Positions 10,588 through 21,642 are shown, counted from the stretch's first letter. The stretch is 64,000 nt of DNA from Chrysogorgia sp. JL179-B06 (GCA_035772405.1 JAYKKM010000010.1:1-64000), one strand, 5' to 3'. Notes: generated by a model from the letters alone, not told the origin. Numbers and translations: made by a program.

Positions 10588-11340
10588 GCGATGTTGGATT
10601 CATTGACCAGATATCGAACAAACTCTGTGAATGGTGGAAAGCTTTTCTTCTCCTCCTTCCATTTGTAAGCCAATCGTCCCCATCTCATCTGGGCCCACTT
10701 GGGAAGTTTTGATGACATTTTCTGATTTTCTTGATCATCGTTCAGAACGTTGAGACTACCGATTTTCTCCATCGCCTTTTTCACATTGGACTAGGAAATC
10801 TGAGTACTTTCTAAGTCCCAAGCTATCGTAGGGAGCGATTTGTGGCCACTCTTCAAGTCTCTTTCGGAATGCAGATGCCACTGCAAATGAATCCGGCCAA
10901 ATCGCTTTCGATAACATTTCATTGGCCTTTTGATAAGCATCTTCCCCATCTAAGAGCATAAATCCGTCGACCACTTCCTTGGCTTCACCCTTGACGTATT
11001 TTCCCAGAAAATGGAGCCGTTCTGCAGGGTTGACTGCTCTACTTTCAATAAGCGTCTTCGAACGCCTTTAGCCAAGTTGGGTACTTCAGTGGATTACCAT
11101 CGAAAATACCTTGGTTCCGGTAACGGTAGTCGATTCTGATTCTGGGCTTCAAGTAACTTGGTGATAACAGTAAGGAGACCTTGAAGTAAATTAGGATTTC
11201 CAAGGGCATCTGTGCTATGATCAATAGGAATGTCCGCGTCCTTAAGAGGGATCGTCGCGAAGGTAGAGGATTCCAATAGTATTAGGAAGGAATACCGAAG
11301 CACGGGCATCAAGGTTGGGCGAGACTTGGACAAACGGTTC
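10539..11340 (-). pseudogene. BEL/Pao gag core (DUF1759-like)
   Basis: Frames 10974-10756 and 10784-10539, plus shorter pieces up to about 11340, give AYQKANEMLSKAIWP, FRKRLEEWPQI and LRKYSDFLVQCE, the helical capsid-like core found in BEL/Pao gag. A frameshift near 10775 and stops in 11000-11340 break it. Confidence 0.72.
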
Positions 11341-11372
11341 CTTCATGATATGTTGAGCGGTTGGAGACGTCG

Positions 11373-11747
11373 TCAAGTTATTTTGAGATGCACGAGCCTT
11401 CGGTTGTGTTTTCGGTTTCGGTCACCTTGTCGTGGGATGTCGATAACGCCAGGTTGGCATTCAAGAAATTTCTGTATGTGCTCTTGCTTACCGTCGCCGT
11501 AATCATCGCCATGAAGCACCGGAGAAGCATTGTCATTCTCAAATCTTGTGCAGACGTTGATCCTTGCTTCCTTTTCCACTAACTCTTCCTTGATTTTGAA
11601 TTTCTCTCTAGAAATTTCGACTTGTTGCTTGACCATTTTTTCTTCCCTCAGAATCTCTTGCTTTCTTTTTTCTATTTCCTCCAGAGCCTGCGAGTTAAGT
11701 ATGTCTAACTCTTGGCTCTCCTGTATAAGTTTTATTTTGGCTTTCAA
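11373..11747 (-). pseudogene. BEL/Pao gag coiled-coil segment
   Basis: The frame is rich in E, K, R and Q with heptad-like spacing (KRKQEILREEKMVKQQVEI), so it is probably a coiled coil. It is separated from the N-terminal gag frame (which ends at 11757) by only a few bases and a frame change. Confidence 0.6.
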
Positions 11748-11756
11748 GGTTGCTAT

Positions 11757-12305
11757 TTATTCAGCCAAGTCCTGTCGTCTTTGTCGTGCGGTGGAACTTG
11801 TGCTGGTTGTGGAGTTGCGAGATGATTTACTCTTTCCGGATTTTCGAGACGCTGAACTTCGACTTGTTCGTGCAGAGGCGATTGAACTTCTGTCACCGTC
11901 GCCACTTTTCAGTTCGTAAATTGCCTGTCTGACTTGCTTCAACATCTCATTGGTTTCGCGACTCATGTCCTCGTATTTTCCATACAGGGTAAATTTCTCT
12001 ATTGGTGATTTTTGGATATTTTCCAATGCTTCTTGGGCCGTGGTTAGGTCTATCATACATTCTTCTAAGCAGCGAGACTCGTTCTCTAGTAAAGCAATGT
12101 TCTTTTGATTTACGATTTGACATTGTAGATGGTTGATCTGCTTTCTCCATGTCTTTGATACAACATGAAAGCGATCCTCCAGCTGTTTGATAAACTCCTT
12201 TTGTTCAGCTTCTTTGTGTAAGGTAACTCCTTCTTCTGGATCTACACATATTGTTTCTCCTTCTTTTACCGTTTTGGAGTTCGTTAAGTTTCTATCTTCG
12301 TTCAT
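11757..12305 (-). CDS. BEL/Pao gag N-terminal part
   Basis: This 182-codon frame starts with ATG at 12305, about 215 bp inside the 5' LTR, as expected for the first codon of the polyprotein. It is helical and charged, followed by an S/R/K-rich tail (SSIASARTSRSSASRKS) typical of the linker before the gag coiled coil. It ends in a stop at 11757 and the continuation is in another frame. No enzymatic motif is present. Confidence 0.65.
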   Translation of the reverse strand: MNEDRNLTNSKTVKEGETICVDPEEGVTLHKEAEQKEFIKQLEDRFHVVSKTWRKQINHLQCQIVNQKNIALLENESRCLEECMIDLTTAQEALENIQKSPIEKFTLYGKYEDMSRETNEMLKQVRQAIYELKSGDGDRSSIASARTSRSSASRKSGKSKSSRNSTTSTSSTARQRRQDLAE

Positions 12306-12520
12306 ATCGTCGTTATGAAATACTTACGACGATCGCCCGAACGCGCTCCGTCTGCTTCCGACAATACGATATTCAAAATGGCGCCAAATCAACAACGTTC
12401 GGTTGAACTAAATTGCGTTCAAAATCCCCAATTCTGTAGGTAATAAAGTAATTGTTTCTGACCTTTTAAGCGTGAAAGGCAACCAGTCTTGATCCCTATG
12501 CTATAGAGACTTCGTTTTAC

Positions 12521-12982
12521 TGTAACTCCCAGCTACGTTCCTTTGTGATTCGTATAGCAACACACGCAATATGCCGAGATTCGTTCAATACTGACAAGAG
12601 CTTGGAAATATAAGGCAAACCAAACGCAGACAATTGTTGACTTCAATTCCCATTTACTTGACGTAAAACTACATAAATGTACAAAGGCAAAGCCTATATA
12701 ACATGACGTTATAAACATAAAGTGAACGTAAACGTATTGTAGAAATACACAGAGGAAATACAAATATAAATATGATTCTCTTACCGAATTTCCCTTCTTA
12801 GTGTCGCTACCGTACTAACATATATACACACAAGGTTATACAAAACAAACCAAACTTGTTCGCAGTTCGCATATTATACTTTTGGTCGTGTTCGCATCTA
12901 AACTTTCCTTTCCCGCCCTTTGGTCGTGTTCGCATTGAAGAGACTGGGACTTAGTAACCGTATGATCGTGCTCACAGCTACA
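12521..12982 (-). repeat. 5' LTR of the BEL/Pao element
   Basis: This 462 bp copy begins TGTAACTCCC and ends CAGCTACA on the + strand and is followed by the AGCCA duplication. On the minus strand it would hold the element promoter; I could not pick out a convincing TATA box. Confidence 0.9.
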
Positions 12983-13117
12983 AGCCATATTATCCCAAAC
13001 TTGACATTGTCGTATTTCTTTCATTCCGCCCAGTAAACAGAGCTCGGAAAATGCAACTACCAATGCGTCGGTAAGAATTTAAATAAATGATTATTCAGTT
13101 AAGAGAGAGGGCATAAA
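12983..13117. repeat. Right half of the second ~270 bp repeat copy
   Basis: It starts with the second AGCCA and matches 3774-3918 to the GGCATAAATA end. The CATATA microsatellite follows at once. Confidence 0.7.
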
Positions 13118-13164
13118 TACATATATACATATATACATATATACATATATACATATATACATAT

Positions 13165-13195
<31 letters not shown>

Positions 13196-13210
13196 TACAT
13201 ACATACATAC
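13115..13210. repeat. (CATATA)n and (CA)n microsatellite
   Basis: ATACATAT units run to about 13170, then CACACA, then CATA units to about 13210. Confidence 0.9.
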
Positions 13211-13314
13211 AGTAGGTGTATATATGTCAGTGATTGTAACCAACATAACCACAAACTCTGCTTTTTGGTATCATTTTCATGAGTCCGCTGACCAAAATGA
13301 AAAAATATTGCAGG

Positions 13315-13435
13315 CTCAGAAGTATCGAAACAATCGATATTTCTTGCCAGTATCGATACTTGTTTAGAACCCTGGTATCGATAGTATCGATAGTATCGAA
13401 TATTTGGTATCGATATCCGCCCATCCCTAGCATCC
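13315..13435. repeat. TATCGATA-rich element end, possibly hAT-like
   Basis: Repeated TATCGATA words end with ATATCCGCCCATCCCTAG. This resembles termini of non-autonomous hAT-type elements seen in invertebrates (from memory). The other end and a target duplication were not found. Confidence 0.35.
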
Positions 13436-13753
13436 GGGCACATTGCCACTTGATCTAATGGGTCAAATAGCTTGAACAATGTTAAAATTAATTATAAATA
13501 ACATTCATTTCCCCAACATCCATTGATGCCAATGGAATTTACTTTGAAAGTCAATACTATACTTGACAGACAATTTAAAAATTGCTTTCTTTTTTAGATA
13601 ATTATTGATAATTTTAGTGTCTAAAGGAGGGATACTAGCTCTCCAAATTGGACACCAGATCCAAAAGCCTGGTATCCCTCTTCCATAATCGTATGCTAAA
13701 ATTAAATCTCACACACTGCTTCTAAATATTTCAATTTAAAATCTATTTAACAG

Positions 13754-15897
13754 ACACACAAATTGGTTGTATCATTCGTTGTAATGTTGGAGCATTACAG
13801 CATGGGACATTTTCTACCATTGGTAATATGTTGGCTACCCTTATTGTACAAGGTGGAGAATTACCACGCATATTCAGCAATTCTGTGTGCCAATACATTG
13901 AAGCTGGGTTTGATGGTTGTAGACCAACTATTGAGGAGGTGCCTGACAAGAATGTTAGAGATTCTCTTTCCAAGGTATTTATCCATACATACATTAATTA
14001 CATTTAGTACCTGTCTATACTAGACATTTTATAATAAGGCCCGTTTACACTTGCAATTTTTGCTGCGATTTCTAGTGCGATTTTCTTTTTCTGATGTATG
14101 CGAATGAGTAAATTGAAGTCATGAACGCTCTGAGTGTATCTACCTTCATCTGAACATTCCTGACTCATCCACTCGTTCACATACATCAGGAGAAGAAAAT
14201 CGCACCTAAAATATTCGAGGCAAAAATTGCAAGTGTAAACGGGCCTACAGAGCTAAATCAGCCATCCATTAATTGCATATATATGGAAGAAACATACTAT
14301 TGGTGTTCTTAACCTAACACTGTGAATTAGGTTTACCAGCCAGGGTGGTTATCTTACCCAGGCAGTGAAAGTTAAAAATTTAAATTACTTTATACGAGAA
14401 AACGTATACTGTACAGTATTATAAACTAAATTACGCCATTGTCTATCCTGAAATATACTAGATCATCGCCTCATTTTTGGGTCTTGACTTGAGTCTTAAA
14501 AATATTGTATGTATTTGTATTTGGGTTATCAAGCTGTTCTTTATCTTAATTTTTATACTGTTTATTTGTAAAGGATTTAATTAATTGAACATTCTTCATC
14601 ATTCATAATGTAGTTGAAAACATCAAAAGATCAAAATGATGTGGATGCGTTTTTGGCAGAAAGTGAGTGGAGGTTTGATATTGATGGTCTACCTCAAACT
14701 CTCTCAATGGAGCATAACGATAATTTCATTGACGAAGTGACCAAATATTTTTTGGTCATAAAATGCCAACCAATGCTGAACCAGCTTATTGATGGCCTGA
14801 AATATTATGACGTAAGTGTTTTCAATGTTTTCTGACAGGTTCAAAGCAGAAATTTTGATATTTGTAAGAAAAGTAGCTGGATGTAGCAACTGGCAGAGCA
14901 AATCCGGGCCCCCACATTATTTTTGAAGCCCTGAACTTACTACCCAAAACATTGTTTAATAAGCTGTAATTTAGCGTTTTGTACAATTGGCCACTGGTCA
15001 TAAACATGGCAACTTTGTGCTAGCGTGCTTGTATATAAATTCAAGAATATTGTTTTCATTTTGTAGGTGCTGGATCTGATTTGTGCCAATAAAGGAATGG
15101 CGCAGCATTTCTTTAAATACAATCCAGATGAGAAAATTGACAGCAAGCAACTGATCAAAATAATGAAACCTGACTTTTCTCCAATTGGACACCATCGCAG
15201 ACAGTCACAAGAGATTGTGATGGCAAAGTTCATTGCATTTCTTAAATCTATGGAAGGTGTGTGTTACAGTAGGTCACAAAATCATTGCGAGACAAGTTGC
15301 AAGAGGGGGTTACATTTTGTAATGTTGCCACAATGTTGCGAAAAGTAGAACCACGTTCTACCTTGTGCAACGCTTCTTGCAGCAAGATTACACGCGTTCG
15401 AGGCATGTTATACTATGCAATTTATCTTACAACTTGTGTCGCCACAAAATTGCGAGACAAGTTTCGATAGAGTAATAGCGTCTATCATGGCTATAGACAA
15501 AATTTCTCCTTTTAGTTTTTCGGCGTAGATAACATCAATCTGTATGTATGTATGTATGTGTTTAACTAACTAGTGTGTTATTATTATAGATGGAACATTA
15601 TTGCAAGATTTAAAAGACGAAGGAATTGAGTTAACTGAAGAGGAGAAGAGCTTTGCTCCACAAGCAACTCCAAGCCATTTTCTCATGTTTGCAACTGGTG
15701 CAACAAATGTACCTACTGTTGGCTTCGACCCTAAACCATCCATTTCCTTTGTACACGATGATGCTAAGATAATACCATCAGCTCAGACCTGTTCAAACAT
15801 CTTGTACTTGTACATAAATAAGAGCACATTGGAAGGCAGCCTCGGCCATTGTTCACTCACAGCTCTAATGAATGGAGGCATATTTAGCAAATTATAA
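13754..15897 (+). CDS. HECT-type E3 ubiquitin ligase, C-terminal four exons
   Basis: Four exons join in a consistent frame: 13754-13974, 14614-14811, 15067-15256 and 15590-15897 (stop TAA), with AG/GT borders and phases 0, 0 and 1. Exon 1 reads IGCIIRCNVG, GTFSTIGNMLATLIVQGG and EEVPDKNVRDSL, like the middle of a HECT domain. The last exon reads FLMFATGATNVPTVGFDPKP and PSAQTCSN, the C-lobe with the ubiquitin-accepting cysteine. It ends in an ordinary short tail with no frameshift. The family resembles G2E3-like HECT proteins. N-terminal exons, including any substrate-binding part, must lie further left, perhaps beyond the BEL insertion. The protein would transfer ubiquitin from an E2 to a substrate. 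Confidence 0.75.
14038..14245. mobile_element. Harbinger-type MITE in HECT intron 1
   Basis: The ends are GGCCCGTTTACACTTGCAAT and its reverse complement, perfect for about 25 bp, around a 208 bp non-coding body. Flanking triplets are TAA (left) and TAC (right), close to the TWA duplication of PIF/Harbinger elements. Confidence 0.75.
15257..15480. repeat. Internal repeat in HECT intron 3
   Basis: A TTGCGAGACAAGTT word occurs at about 15284 and again at about 15451, with related TGTTGC(G/C)A words between. This suggests a short non-autonomous element, not further identified. Confidence 0.35.
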
Positions 15898-15899
15898 TG

Positions 15900-16918
15900 A
15901 ACAGTTAAGCATTAGTTATGTACTGTATATATTTACAATCTGATGTATAGACTACATCATGTATTATGTAATCAATCTATTGATCAGAACTCGAAATAGT
16001 TTGCAGATCTATACCGGATGTTTGACAGGAAATGCAAATGGTTTACTGTTAATTTCCACCACTTTAAAGCTTAATCACTGCAAAACGTTTAAAGATTCTT
16101 TTTCATATTTCAATTACTTTGTTTACAGTTTTCTCATCAGGTTATGCCAAATTTCCAAGCAGATAAACTGATAAATTTACCAGTCATTAGCCGGTGGCAG
16201 TTATTTCGAGGCCTGCTATTGGTGTTTTGCTTGGGATGTAGGATAGCCTGAACACAGACCTACTTATTCGTGCCTTATAATTTTTGGGTGGGATTGTTGG
16301 ACAAAACGTTATAAGGTGGTGAATAAATACAGTATGTCTGTATTCAGGCTAGATGTGGGATGTTTATCCTCTTTGAACCCTTGCTGGGGTGAGAACACTG
16401 TTTATTCACTATGCTTTTATAAATAATGTGGTTTCAAATATCATCATGTGAGCCCACTAAATACAATACTTTAACCCATATACAAACAATGTGCCCTACT
16501 GTTTAAATTAATTATAACACCAGACAATGTTACTTGTCAAGGGGAAAATGATATTATGGGTTGATGGGTTAAGCACATGAAAATGCCACATGCTACTACT
16601 ATATTAACCCATTAATACCCCTTAACATGTAGAATTGTCTGGAGTAAGACAAAAATAAGTTAACAAAGTAGGGCACATTGCAGTATAATATACAGTATGG
16701 GTGAAAAATGTATTCACCAGTGGCAGTTACAGTGCATCTAACACACAATCTGTCTGTATATAGCTTAAAATACCAGGTAAATCCTTATGCCTGTTTTGGT
16801 TATGGTACTAAAATTATGTTAAGAGTTTCTTTCTCATGTAAATATTTGTCACAGTTTCTTGGGTTGTACTAGAAAATATGTACAGTAAACATGTAGATAA
16901 TTCCAATTACAGTACTAG
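15900..16918. other. Gene-free stretch between the convergent HECT and integrase genes
   Basis: It is AT-rich with no supported exon. It contains an imperfect inverted repeat (16488-16681) and otherwise looks like 3' flanking DNA shared by two converging genes. Confidence 0.6.
16488..16681. repeat. Inverted repeat, MITE-like
   Basis: AATGTGCCCTACT and CCAGACAAT at the left recur inverted at the right (ATTGTCTGG, AGTAGGGCACATT). Confidence 0.5.
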
Positions 16919-18177
16919 TCAGTCTTGTGCTATTTCACATAAGTTGTGGTACATTGCTAAAGCTTGTCTCCAATGTGTAGGTTGTGATAAACCAAGTTCG
17001 TCTCCAACAGTGTGGAAATATTCTTGAATCACATTTTCTTCTTCGTAACCATGGCAGTATTGAGACATATCTTGAAATTTAGCATCTGTTACATCTTCTG
17101 CATAATCCTGTGCACCTGTGCACTCTGGAAGAAAGTAGAGTTCATTGGGTCTTCCTGCAACAGTATCAAACCTTGATTTCCTAATGTAATGGGAGTTCCA
17201 ATGCTGTTTAACTGATGTTAAATCTTGTTGCAATAGATTGCCAAAGCAATACCATAAACACTCCATTTCCAAATCACTTGATGTGTTCAAGTGCCCTGCC
17301 TCAACAAGGTCTTTGACAAAATTTATCCACCAGTTTGATCGATTTTTTTCGCAGGAATGACCACCAGCATTCAATCCGCTGATTTGCAGGTGACGAACCA
17401 TATCTGTGAGCATTAACCCCAGCCAACTCATCATCTCCATCACTTCTAAAATAGGCCTGCATAGCAGCCATGATGACATTTTCAGTGCCATTGTCTGTTC
17501 TTAATAATATTGGACAGCCATTATACTTTTTAACAGCATCTAGGTAGTGTTTCCCAGTAACAGCAGGATCATTATTGGTTCTACATACCTTCAACCATAA
17601 AACTTTTCTGCTATAAACCGTCAATACAAACCATGTACAGGGAAGCCATATGGCTTCAGTTTATCATAACCATCAACGTGCCAAGCGTAATTGGGTCCTG
17701 GCGTGTGGTAAGTTCTTCGTCTTAGAGTTTTAGCTCTTCTTTCCCTTACACCATCAGGATCCAACTCGTTTACAAGAACCCGTACAGTTTCCCTAGGGAC
17801 TTGATTCCCTTCCATCTGCAAGGTATGCCATATAGAACGATAACCCAGCTGAGGAACCAGGCCCATCAATTTCATGTTGTATGCGTTGGCGAACGAGATT
17901 TAGATCATAGTCATTGTTCCTTCTGCGAAGACCAAGTAATCGAAGCTTATTATTAAGTGTTCGCAAAAGAAATTTCAATACCGTGATATTTAGCAAGCAA
18001 CAGCAGAATCTTCTGATAAGCAAAGCCTTGTCTAAAATATTGTGTTATTAAGTCGTCACAGTTCTGACCTTCTGCAATCTGCACTTCGTCGTTTGTAAAA
18101 TCTGGTAATTGACGTCCACAGAATGGGCAATGTTTGAATGTGATCTGAATGTTTTCACCACAAAATGGACAAAACAT
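16919..18177 (-). pseudogene. DDE integrase-like transposase with N-terminal zinc ribbon (frameshifted)
   Basis: Starting at ATG 18177 the protein opens with CPFCG...CPFCG, a two-knuckle zinc ribbon. It continues with a helix-turn-helix-like stretch (LNNKLRLLGLRRR) and a retroviral-type integrase core: WHVDGYDKL (first D), LLRTDNGTEN (second D) and SPANQRIECWW (E). The tail has AGRPNELYFLPE and ends at 16919. The coding sequence passes through five frames (breaks near 17960, 17830, 17625 and 17330), so it is a pseudogene or poorly polished. This integrase type occurs as stand-alone genes in fish and cnidarians and probably derives from a cut-and-paste DNA transposon related to bacterial IS3/IS481-type integrases; that placement is from memory. 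It converges on the HECT gene. Confidence 0.75.
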
Positions 18178-18319
18178 ACGACGAGTTTACGGCTTTCTTT
18201 ATTAATATAATCTTTGTAAATATTTTCGCAAAATTCCAGTTTACCAAAAGTTCACCAAATGATTGCTCGTCACAAATTGCCGCCCGCGATACTCTATGAT
18301 TTTGGTTTGCGGTCAATTT

Positions 18320-18556
18320 TGTTTTGCATTGGGATCAAATTCGTTTTGCATTGAGAACAAATTTTATTTTGCATTGAGAACAAATTCGTTTTGCATTGAG
18401 AACACATTTATTTTGCATTGAGAACAAATTTGTTTTGCATTGAGAACAAATTTGTTTTGCATTGAGAACAAATTTGTTTTGCATTGAGAACAAATTTGTT
18501 TTGCATTGAGAACAAATTTGTTTTGCATTGAGAACAAATTTGTTTTGCATTGAGCC
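18320..18556. repeat. 22 bp tandem repeat, about 11 units
   Basis: The unit is TTTTGCATTGAGAACAAATT followed by TG/CG. Units are near identical in the middle and diverge at the left end. The array sits about 140 bp upstream of the integrase start. Confidence 0.95.
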
Positions 18557-18559
18557 TTG

Positions 18560-19150
18560 TTTCATATTAAATAGCGTATCGAAGTAATTGTTTTTGCACT
18601 GAACAAATGTTTTGTGGATTGCACGTATGGGCCACCGTAAAGTACTGTACTGTGAGATTCAAACAGCAATTGGGCGAGGGGTTGTTGCGAATTCGTATTT
18701 CTAGTTAATATCTAAACTAAATGTCACTTTGCAAACGCCTGGGAATCCCGTGATGAGGGACTAAACGCCGGTCGATATTATCGCCCTCCGCGCCGGGCGA
18801 GGGGACAAGACAATTACAAAGCAATTAATACTTACAAATTAATATTTACAAATACCACAAAAATTAATTTGCACAGCAAGTAATATTATGTGAACAATAT
18901 ACAAGGTTGTACTTAAGGTAATTATAATTAAAATTACTTACAAATTCCACATCCTCTGTTTGGACATTGGTGCTAGCCAACTGGAGAACTTCTATCAGGC
19001 AAGACCTACAAGTACATAATGAAAAAAGCAAAATTATTTTAATAACACTTCAATCTTGATGATTTGTCATGCCTTGCTGGAGTGGGTTACGTTGTTGCCC
19101 TGACCAAATGCAGGGAGCGCTGCCCCCTGTCAAAAATCAAATGTGGTTCA
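18560..19150. other. Non-coding stretch with a GC-rich dispersed word
   Basis: No exon is supported. The segment 18737-18770 (ACGCCTGGGAATCCCGTGAT and onward) is nearly repeated at 53479-53511, so a dispersed short repeat is present. Confidence 0.5.
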
Positions 19151-19159
19151 ATCAAATGT

Positions 19160-19285
19160 TGTGTAGCCTCCTCCAGAGCCAACTCTGTGTCTGCTTATTT
19201 CTTAGTTTTTCCAAGTCAAGAAGCTCTCTGAAAAACTAAGAAGACACATAGTTGCCTGCAGAGGAGCCTAAACATTGTGGGTGAT
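19160..19285. repeat. Imperfect palindrome (hairpin)
   Basis: The left arm AATGTTGTGTAGCCTCCTCC... and right arm ...AGGAGCCTAAACATTGTGGG are inverted copies meeting around TTTTTCCAAGTCAAGAAGC. Confidence 0.7.
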
Positions 19286-19919
19286 TACTATCAAAATTGA
19301 CACATGTCATTGAACATTTATACTATATTCGTTTATATTGTGAAACTAATTATAAACAATGTTATATGCAAATGTTTTACTTTCATGACCAGTGGCCACA
19401 CCCATGGCATTTGACTTTGATGAGCATTTAACGAAATTATAGAAAGATTGGCATTTAGTCATTGCTCTTAGCCCTTCTCCAAATCTTCTTCCACTCTTGT
19501 TCCTCTCACAGACTTAAGCACCACAAAACACACTTTAGTTCCCAAAACAAGCTGTTTTGGCATTGTCAATTAGCTTAAGATTTTCTCGCTAAAACTGTAC
19601 CCAAAATACTGAAAATTATAAAGTGTAAAGAAATAAAAGAATATGGTTAACGCTGGAGTTCAAGTCAACACTACAGCATTTGAGCTTCCGATAAACAAAA
19701 ACTGATTGTTGTTGGACCTTGTGTTTCGAGAAGATCTGACAGACAAAGTTCGAAAGAAACTGCCCTGCACAAGCATATAATGTACAGTATTTTAAGATTA
19801 AACCTTTGATTTAACCATTTGTATGTCTTTTTCCGATAGCTTCCTATCTAGCCCAATCGTTTACAAAACAGAAGTATATAAGAAGTCAGAGATTGACAAG
19901 GCGGGAAGCATACACATAG

Positions 19920-20635
19920 AAAAGGCATAATAAAATTTTAATTAGATCTAACGTTTCATTGTATACATCACAACATCTTCAGAGATAATAATTACAAAGT
20001 GCCTAAGCCTAGATATATACAGTATATTTACAATATCTCAAAAATTAGCCAATCAGAGAGAAGTGTTAAAAATAAAAGTTACAATTATGTGAGAAAAGGA
20101 ACACAATAGATGCTAAGAAAGTGAGTAAAAGTTAGGGCCGATATAATAAGGGCTGATATAAAAATAAAATTAAGAGATACACAAAGAAATCAGAGAAGGA
20201 AAAGAGGTGCAGATCCAATGTTGCCGTTTTAACTTCTTCTACGCGAAAGCTTCTTAATTAGTAAACTTAAACCATCTTTAAACGGCAACATTGGATCTGC
20301 GCCTCTTCTCCTTCTCTGATTTTTTTGTGTATCTCTTAATTGGCAACATTGGATCTGCGCCTCTTTTCCGTCTCTGATTTCTTTGTGTATCTCTTAATTT
20401 TATTTTTATATTGGCCCTTATTATATCGGCCCTAACTTTTACTCACTTTCTTAGCGTCTATTGTGTTCCTTTTGTCACTTTTATCTTTAAAACTTCTCTC
20501 TGATTGGCTAATTTTTGACATGTTGAAAATAATGTAATTATTATCTCTGAAGATGTTGTGATGTATACAACGAAACGTTAGATCTAATTAAAATTTGATT
20601 ATGCCTTTTCTACGTGTTTTATGCTGGGCATTAAT
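19920..20635. repeat. Large inverted repeat of Penelope-LTR-like sequence
   Basis: The left arm (about 19920-20235) runs AAAGGCATAATAAAATTTTA, ACATCTTCAGAGATAATAAT, GCCAATCAGAGAGAAG. The right arm (about 20280-20630) is its reverse complement, with a ~60 bp internal duplication at 20278-20395 (GGCAACATTGGATCTGCGCC twice). The CTCTGAAGATG...CGAAACGTTAG phrase resembles ends of Penelope-like elements. Confidence 0.75.
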
Positions 20636-20696
20636 ATTCTTATATAAGAAGTCGTATAAAAGAGTATATAAGAAGCATAAACAAAATATATAACTA

Positions 20697-20995
20697 TTAA
20701 CTACCCACACGGTGTTCAATAATCGTAAATACCAAATACGTTACCCCTTCCTTGTATGAATAGTTAACAATGCTCACGTTATGTTAATGACACACGCTTA
20801 CGTCACATTTTGAATTATCTAGGTACTTTGGCGTATTGCAGATCGGATGGAGTCAGTTGCTACCCCGCAACCTCGTCCCCAGGGTATCTCGCCTCCAGGG
20901 GTGGACGAGGTTAGCTATCCTGTCGATAGCGCCGAGCCACGATGCTAATTCTACCGACAGGGCACACAACCCCCCAACCAACGGAACCTCCTCCA
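20697..20995 (-). repeat. B2 split direct repeat of the Ngaro-like element
   Basis: It matches B1 at 21339-21642 almost base for base, from TTAACTACCCACACGG to AACCTCCTCCA. It forms the outer left end of the element. Confidence 0.88.
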
Positions 20996-21247
20996 TCCCG
21001 CGATCTGCAAAGTCACCCGTCTAAAACGGGGAAAGAAACAAAACTATGAAGAAGAAGTACATGTAGATCGGTACTTACCCAAGTTGAAGAGCTCACCATA
21101 CAATATGCCAAGCATCGACGGATGCGAATCTAGCTGGCGCGAAGGAACCTAAACTGCGATATTTGAAGAAGAAACAATGTAAAGGGGTGGGAGAGGGCGG
21201 GACGTAGCGAACGATCGGTGAGTAAGCCGAATGCCATTTGAGCCAGT

Positions 21248-21339
21248 GTTTATATACGGTAACGAAGGGACCCGCATGAGAGAAACCGCTGACACCGTTA
21301 AACGTTAACTTCTTTTATTATGATATAATAAAATACATT
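21248..21339 (-). repeat. A2 split direct repeat of the Ngaro-like element
   Basis: GTTTATATACGGTAACGAAG through AAATACATT matches A1 at 26719-26824, which has about 14 extra bases (AACAGGAGTCCC). It abuts B1 directly, mirroring the circle junction. Confidence 0.88.
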
Positions 21340-21642
21340 TAACTACCCACACGGTGTTCAATAATCGTAAATACCAAATACGTTACCCCTTCCTTGTATG
21401 AATAGTTAACAATGCTCACGTTATGTTAATGACACACGCTAACGTCACATATTGAATTATCTAGGTACTTTGGCGTATTGCAGATCGGAGGGGATGGAGT
21501 CAGTAGCTACCCCGCAACCTCGTCCCCAGGGTATCTCGCCTCCAGGGGTGGACGAGGTTAGCTATCCTGTCGATAGCGCCGAGCCACGATGCTAATTCTA
21601 CCGACAGGGCACACAACCCCCCAACCAACGGAACCTCCTCCA
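21339..21642 (-). repeat. B1 split direct repeat of the Ngaro-like element
   Basis: This is the inner copy of B, just downstream (minus strand) of the recombinase stop region. Confidence 0.88.

Larger units (their letters stand above)
5330..12982 (-). mobile_element. BEL/Pao LTR retrotransposon, full length but frameshifted
   Basis: The two LTRs (5330-5838 and 12521-12982) are in direct orientation, begin TG and end CA, and are flanked by the 5 bp duplication AGCCA (5325-5329 and 12983-12987). On the minus strand the interior runs gag with coiled coil, CCHC-type knuckles, aspartic protease, RT with YVDD, RNase H, integrase with H2C2 zinc finger and DDE, and a C-terminal domain, the BEL/Pao order. 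A polypurine tract abuts the 3' LTR. No clear tRNA primer site adjoins the 5' LTR; a TGGTTGCC word lies about 30 bp inside (near 12480). The polyprotein is broken by several frameshifts and in-frame stops, so it is probably inactive though fairly young. Confidence 0.92.

Noticed and set aside
18320..18556. CRISPR-like array
   Set aside because: Units are contiguous 22 bp tandem repeats with no unique spacers, in eukaryotic DNA.
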